A stretch of 12,198 nt of DNA from CAYMBL01 sp044225155. GTDB lineage: Bacteria > Planctomycetota > Phycisphaerae > UBA1845 > Fen-1342. Below, piece after piece: positions 8,423 through 12,198 of the stretch (positions are counted from its first letter, which is position 1; every line of letters starts with the position of its first letter). Both the position numbers and the translations under genes were made by a program. Below the pieces are notes generated by a model. The model was given only the letters and a program-made list of their open reading frames with translations. It was not told the DNA's origin and did no database searches. Location: positions 1 through 12,198 of the forward strand of contig JBGAJB010000100.1 of NCBI GenBank assembly GCA_044225155.1, in the 5' to 3' direction.

Positions 8423-9217
8423 TCAGGCTTTCAAAACGCTCCCGCGTTGAGGATCCGTATAAGGGTAGACGCCGGCATCCCTTAACCGCTGCACAACCGC
8501 GCGGGACTTTCCGGTCGCGCACATTTTCAGTTCGTCCGCGGTGAGGCCGATCGCGAGCAGTATCCCGCTCTGTTTTCCGACGGCCTGGAATGTGCTCGGG
8601 TTTGTGTCGGCGCGCTGGAACAGCAGCGCGCGAATTGATGAGCCGACGCCGAGTTCGGTCCCAAGCCCCATGACGTGCCCCGGCTCGAGCCTCGTTTGAA
8701 GTGTGTAGGCCGCGAGGCGTGAAAGAACGCGGACCAGCGCATCATTGCGCTCGCGGAAAACTACCATCAATTCGTAAGCGCCAAGGGAATTGGGCGGTTG
8801 ATCCGCGCCCAGCAGATCGCATGTGACATAGGCGGTGCCGGGCACGAAGTTCTCGAACATCAAGACGTCCGCCCCGCCTCCCATGGAAAGCGGCACGACG
8901 GCGTGATGAACTCCGTCGGCCGGGGGGCCGAGCACCGAGGAGAGCGCGGCGACGCCCTCGTTCCAGGTCCGCTCCCATTCGTTGGCGTCATGGCTCGGCG
9001 GGGCGGGTGGGTTAGATCTCCTTGGGCTAGGCTCATTCTGAGGGGGGGCCGCCGTCGCTTCGCCGAGTTGTTTCGCACACCAGACGAGTCCATACACGGC
9101 GGCCGCAGCCAAAACAATCTGCTGTCGGGAACGCTCAAAGAAAACCAGTCGTATCCCCTTCGATACGACTAGCACTCCGCAAAGGATGGCCCCGAGTAGG
9201 TAGAGCGATCGGCGCAT
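8423..9217 (-). CDS. Membrane-anchored SUFU (suppressor of fused) domain protein
   Basis: A 264-residue protein. Residues 84-264 match the bacterial SUFU family: SVLGPPADGVHH (94-105), GGGADVLMFENFVPGTAYVT (113-132), LGADQPPNSLGAYELMVV (136-153), the LSRLAAYTLQTRLEPG block (165-180), GILLAIGLTADEL (218-230) and a final DAGVYPYTDPQRGSV (247-261). In animals SUFU binds Gli factors; in bacteria it is often an immunity-like or binding module of unknown partner. The N-terminus has two hydrophobic segments (about 5-19 and 33-47) and a Pro-rich linker (58-75), so the SUFU domain is probably tethered to the membrane. I chose ATG 9217 because AAGGAT lies 7-8 bases upstream; a TTG start at 9265 would add 16 residues. 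It starts 34 bases after the mqnD-like stop. Confidence 0.8.
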   Translation of the reverse strand: MRRSLYLLGAILCGVLVVSKGIRLVFFERSRQQIVLAAAAVYGLVWCAKQLGEATAAPPQNEPSPRRSNPPAPPSHDANEWERTWNEGVAALSSVLGPPADGVHHAVVPLSMGGGADVLMFENFVPGTAYVTCDLLGADQPPNSLGAYELMVVFRERNDALVRVLSRLAAYTLQTRLEPGHVMGLGTELGVGSSIRALLFQRADTNPSTFQAVGKQSGILLAIGLTADELKMCATGKSRAVVQRLRDAGVYPYTDPQRGSVLKA

Positions 9218-9723
9218 CCGCAGATCCTTTGATCGTGGGAACGGAACTGCATCATCCTTCGACAAAATCTATCTCGCCACACGCCGGCACCAAGCCCGCC
9301 GCCGCGCCGTCGTTCAATAAGCGCCGGATCGCTTCGCGGCCGCGCGGGCCGTAGTCGAGGGTCCAGTCGTTGACGTACATGCCGACGAAGCGGTCGGCGA
9401 GGCTTTCGTCGAGGCCGCGGCCAAAGCGCAGGGCGTAGCGGACGGCTTCCGGGCGGTGTTGGAGGCTATAGGCGATGCTGGCTTTCATGATGCGCGTGAC
9501 TTCGGCGCAGACCTTTGGGCCGAGATCGCGGCGGACGACGTTTCCGCCGAGGGCAGCGGCAGGCCGGTCTTTCCATCCACCACTGGCCGAGATCGACGAC
9601 CAGGTGCAGGCCCTCGCGGGCGCGAGCTGGCCTTCGTGAATGATCAGGCCGGCGTCGACCTGCCCGCTTGCGACGGCGGCCGGGATTTCGTCGAACATCG
9701 TGACGCGGGCGCGGAATGCAGCG

Positions 9724-9817
9724 GATGAACCAGCTCCGGCGGGACACTTGCCCACGCCGGATGTCATTTCCGGTGCCGGAGATGAACCGGCGCCGGCGGG
9801 ACACTTACCCGCCGCGG
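9724..9817 (-). repeat. Two-unit tandem repeat inserted in the mqnD-like gene
   Basis: Two 37-bp units, 9724-9760 and 9781-9817, match at 31 of 37 positions with a 57-base period and a 20-base spacer. On the coding (minus) strand both encode GKCPAGAGSS. Family members have no such segment between the AYLAMQLL helix and FDEI, so about 40 residues are inserted in frame. Confidence 0.8.
9770..9796. other. Strong hairpin within the repeat insertion
   Basis: CCGGTGCCGG (9770-9779) and CCGGCGCCGG (9787-9796) pair over 10 bp with one G-T wobble around the loop AGATGAA. The arm-loop-arm form spans the junction of spacer and second repeat unit, like REP-type palindromic elements. Confidence 0.6.
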
Positions 9818-10203
9818 CTGGATTCGCGCCCTCGGCGCTTTGGACTTCACCTTTCCCCAGCAGCAACTGCATCGCCAGATACGCGGTCGTGAGCAGGCCG
9901 GGGATGGCGATGGTTTTACCGGGCAGGTCGGCGATCAGCATCAAGCGCTGGTGACGATCATCGGTAGTTGTCGCCCATGCTGCTGCCGGCCGGACACATG
10001 CGATGTTGTCGGCCACGTAGGGGTAGGCGTGGATGCTGATCGCGGTGAGCTCGTATTGGGCGCGGCGGGCGCGTTCGTTGAGCGTCTGGATGTCCTCCAG
10101 AATGTGCTCGAACTGGTACGGCTCGGGATCGACTGCGCCGCTGGAGAGGCCGTAGAACATGAAGGCGTCGTCCGGGGTCGGGGCTGGTGCGAATCCCGCG
10201 CAT

Positions 10204-10647
10204 TTCTTCTCGGCGGCTTGTCGGGCCTCAGCGCAGGCCGGTTTGCCGGCTGCCTTTGAAAGCCTTCCTCGAAATTCCAGTGCTGCGCGGGTGCCCGGTG
10301 GGTGGCTGCGATGGGCCTACCGTCGGCACATCTGCGGCCCCCGGTCCCTGACGCTCGCGGCTCGGAAAAGCCGTCATTCCGGGCAGGTTTTCCCGAAGGA
10401 GCGATGATAGCTGATTCGATGCGGTGCGCGCGTTGTTTCAACGCTTCTGCACCTCGAGCGCGGGCCGACATGAACAGCCGCTCGGCATGGGCACCGGGCC
10501 GGCTGCACGGAACCTAGCATGTCACGCAGCGCTCGGAACTCAACGGCGTCGCTTGGCGCTCGGGCGTTGGGATGGCACCCGACACGGACCCCGATCGAAT
10601 TCGCGCCCCAGGCCCCAGCGTTCCGGAGTTTTCGACGACCTACGCCG
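10204..10647. other. 444-base gap without a recognisable gene
   Basis: Between the stop of the DUF2330-like gene and the start of the mqnD-like gene. The open frames on both strands are Arg/Ala/Pro-rich and match nothing I know. The only structure I noticed is a small inverted repeat, GCCGG-TTTG-CCGGC (10237-10250). The gap's length argues against one operon joining the two flanking minus-strand genes. It could hold the mqnD promoter or decayed DNA; no tRNA or clear riboswitch is visible. Confidence 0.4.
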
Positions 10648-11907
10648 TCAGTCGGGCGCGTTCGGGAGGAGGAAAAGCAGGCCGGCTTGGAGCAGGATCG
10701 TCAGTGCGACGAACACGAGCGTGAAGAACTTGGCGAAGTCGCGGCGGATCACGCGCTGATACAGAATCGGATCGGCGTTGGGCGGTGTTGCGAACTGCTC
10801 GTGTCGCAGGCGCATGATGATGGCCGCGAGCGAGCCGACGTGAAACATTCCGAGATGTATGCCGCGTCGGGCATCGGCGAAGGCGAGCTTTCCGGCCGCG
10901 GCTCCCGCGAGCACGGAAAATCCGACGAACACGGCCGCCCAGCCGATCGGATTCAGAAGGATGAGGTTGATGGCGCTCGCGATGAACATGCCGTGCGGCT
11001 GCACCGGTCCGAGCCGCAGGTCTTCGACCAGAAAGGCGGGATTCGCGTAGCCCGAGACGAGGGTGTATCCCGCGCCGTCTTGCACGAAATGGCGGCACCA
11101 GAGCTTGAGTCCCGTCGCGGAGGTGGGAGCGTAGTAGCCTCGGACATAGACGCGGATTCCGACTACATCACCGGACAAACCGGACGACGGGCGCAGTGGA
11201 AAGAACGGCGCGGCGGAGTCGAATTCGACGCGTAGGCAGGGGACGCGTTTCTGGAGATCGCCGCGGAGCGCGGCGGGAAATTCGCTACGAAGCCTCGCGC
11301 GGGAGGTAATCCAGCCGATCACAAATCGCCAATGTTCGCCGAGGTAGGGTTCGAGCGACCGGAGGCGCGCCGGTGAGAGTTCGACGCCGTTTGTGTGTAG
11401 ATGCTCTGCAAGTTTTTCCAAGGAGTCGGCGCGGACGAGTTCGGCTCTCAGGCCTTGCTTTTCGACGTCGGCGTAAACGGAGAAGCTGGGGTCCGCGCCG
11501 AGCGTCGGCACGAGTTCGCAAAACTCGAATGGAATGGTGACGATCGTCATGCAGCGCAGTGCCAAGCCGAACTTCCAGGTGTTCGCGCGGGCGCTGACGC
11601 GCGGGTCGCTGCCGTGGAACTGCGGAAACTGATCGACGATCTCAAGTTTGGGATCTTCGGCGCCGGCGGGGATGGGGAAGATCCAGAGGGCATTTTGCTT
11701 CTCGTCGAGCCGCAATCCGACGGCCAGCGTCAGCGTCTCGCGCCCGTTCGCGCACTCGATGGCCGCGATCTGCTCATCCTCCTGGGCCGGGCGCCACTCC
11801 GACGTATCGTCGGCCTGAAACGCGACGCCATCGGCGCGTGCGAATGACGGCACAAGTGTGCCAGCGAGCGCGGCGAGGAGATGGGAGAGGAGACGATTGG
11901 GCGTCAT
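10648..11907 (-). CDS. Secreted or membrane protein with DUF2330-like N-terminal region
   Basis: A complete 419-residue protein. Residues 1-25 are a signal peptide (RLLSHLLAALAGTLVPSF, cut after ARA). The region after it, with AAIECANGRETLTLAVGLRL then ALWIFPIPAG, resembles DUF2330-type exported proteins, where a repeated 'activity of a signal value ... W(I/V)xP(V/I)P' pattern occurs; I am only moderately sure of that link and the function is unknown. The C-terminal third is hydrophobic: about 306-343 (FIASAINLILLNPIGWAAVFVGFSVLAGAAAG), perhaps 353-367, and 394-415 (FFTLVFVALTILLQAGLLFL), so the large N-terminal domain should face outside and be anchored by these helices. The ATG at 11907 has AGGA about nine bases upstream. 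It is divergent from the secreted-protein gene at the right edge. Confidence 0.75.
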   Translation of the reverse strand: MTPNRLLSHLLAALAGTLVPSFARADGVAFQADDTSEWRPAQEDEQIAAIECANGRETLTLAVGLRLDEKQNALWIFPIPAGAEDPKLEIVDQFPQFHGSDPRVSARANTWKFGLALRCMTIVTIPFEFCELVPTLGADPSFSVYADVEKQGLRAELVRADSLEKLAEHLHTNGVELSPARLRSLEPYLGEHWRFVIGWITSRARLRSEFPAALRGDLQKRVPCLRVEFDSAAPFFPLRPSSGLSGDVVGIRVYVRGYYAPTSATGLKLWCRHFVQDGAGYTLVSGYANPAFLVEDLRLGPVQPHGMFIASAINLILLNPIGWAAVFVGFSVLAGAAAGKLAFADARRGIHLGMFHVGSLAAIIMRLRHEQFATPPNADPILYQRVIRRDFAKFFTLVFVALTILLQAGLLFLLPNAPD

Positions 11908-12050
11908 CGGGTGGTTCCTGTCGCAGACATAACGCTCAGACTCATACGAAATTGCCGCTGGGAGTGCGGAGTTGATCGATTCGATGGCTAGACTGGCGTA
12001 CGTTGGCTGTAGCAGGCGGCCGGATCGTGGGCGCTGTGGAGGAGTGGGCC

Positions 12051-12198
12051 ATGTGGTGGGTAAGCGGTGATCTCGTCAGGCGTTGGCGGCGGGTGGTCTC
12101 TGTTCGGTTACTGTTTGCGATCCTGGCCGCGAGTTGCCCGGCGTTCGCCGCGGATGATCCCCCTACCAGCCAGCCGGCCGCTACGGCCGCGCGTGCTT
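12051..12198 (+). CDS. Start of a secreted protein, cut by the window edge
   Basis: An ATG at 12051 follows a very good ribosome site, GGAGGAG, with about seven bases spacing. The 49 codons visible have no stop and give a typical signal peptide: basic RRWRRVVSVR, hydrophobic LLFAILAASC, and a cleavage-like PAFAA, followed by DDPPTSQPAATAARA. The low-complexity Pro/Thr/Ala stretch after the signal is common for exported proteins. The mature part lies outside the window, so no function can be given. It is divergent from the DUF2330-like gene, with about 143 bases between the two starts. Confidence 0.7.
   Translation, partial: MWWVSGDLVRRWRRVVSVRLLFAILAASCPAFAADDPPTSQPAATAARA

Larger units (their letters stand above)
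9252..10203 (-). pseudogene. mqnD: mqnD-like (1,4-dihydroxy-6-naphthoate synthase family), frameshifted
   Basis: Clear similarity to the MqnA/MqnD periplasmic-binding-fold family of the futalosine menaquinone pathway, closest to MqnD. Segments in three frames must be joined: MRGIRTSPDP (frame from ATG 10203), then DDAFMFYGL...HILEDIQTLNERA...ISIHAYPYVADNIA, then AGSSMGDNY in another frame, PMIVTS in the third, LMLIADLPGKTIAIPGLL, a repeat insertion, FDEIPAAVASGQVDAGLIIH, AREGLHLVVDLGQWWMER in another frame, TGLPLP in the third, and LGGNVVRRDLG onward to EIDFVEG. I count about seven net frame changes, near 10175, 10000, 9962, 9945, 9622, 9570 and 9550. One frame stays open over 302 codons (10160 to 9252), but two stretches of it are nonsense relative to the family. 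This is either gene decay or uncorrected indels; an active MqnD from this copy seems unlikely as read. MqnA is the alternative assignment. Confidence 0.75.

Noticed and set aside
9724..9817. CRISPR array
   Set aside because: Only two diverged units with one 20-base spacer, inside a coding frame, and no cas genes.
10519..11235. A 238-codon plus-strand frame opposite the DUF2330-like gene
   Set aside because: The minus strand encodes membrane helices and a signal peptide in a coherent protein; the plus frame is charged low-complexity.
11908..12050. Promoter pair between the divergent genes at the right edge
   Set aside because: TTGATC (11972) and TAGACT (11989) are only 11 bases apart, too close for a sigma-70 promoter; no better pair was seen.

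Overview
The window is GC-rich and densely coded. It most likely comes from a planctomycete, probably a Phycisphaerae-like lineage. The best clue is a secreted WD40-type beta-propeller protein whose C-terminus is a Gly-Cys-ending dockerin-like Ca-binding repeat pair, a tail typical of Phycisphaerales secreted proteins. A MqnD-type (futalosine pathway) sequence, many signal-peptide proteins and a SUFU-domain protein also fit. The taxonomy is inferred from protein style, because no rRNA or tRNA gene is visible.

Left part (1-3794). A class II fructose-1,6-bisphosphatase (glpX, minus strand, C-terminus cut by the window edge) lies divergent from a small free-standing YedF-like DsrE-fold protein. 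Converging on that gene is a two-gene minus-strand operon: a TatD-family metal-dependent hydrolase followed by a UDP-hexose 4-epimerase-like SDR protein, joined by an ATGA stop/start overlap. A non-coding stretch of about 340-380 bases follows.

Middle part (3795-8422, plus strand). In order: a tandem CDGSH iron-sulfur protein, a secreted HEAT-like repeat protein, and a very large secreted WD40-repeat protein. The last of these is split by a single-base frameshift, so its dockerin end lies in another frame. Two copies of a 38-bp repeat flank the WD40 gene, one inside the end of the HEAT-like gene and one after the dockerin stop.

Right part (8423-12198). On the minus strand, reading from right to left: a signal-peptide protein with a DUF2330-like N-terminal region and C-terminal membrane helices, a gap of about 440 bases, a badly frameshifted mqnD-like gene, and a membrane-anchored SUFU-domain protein. 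At the right edge the first 49 codons of a plus-strand secreted protein begin behind a strong ribosome binding site.

The most notable structures are in the mqnD-like gene. It shows about seven reading-frame changes relative to the family, in two clusters that restore the frame, and an in-frame insertion of about 40 codons made of two repeat units with a strong hairpin. Together with the dispersed 38-bp repeat and the WD40 frameshift, this suggests repeat-element activity and local gene decay, or uncorrected indels in the assembly. No defence system, CRISPR array or complete mobile element is visible. The genes are mostly unrelated housekeeping and secreted-protein functions, not one pathway.
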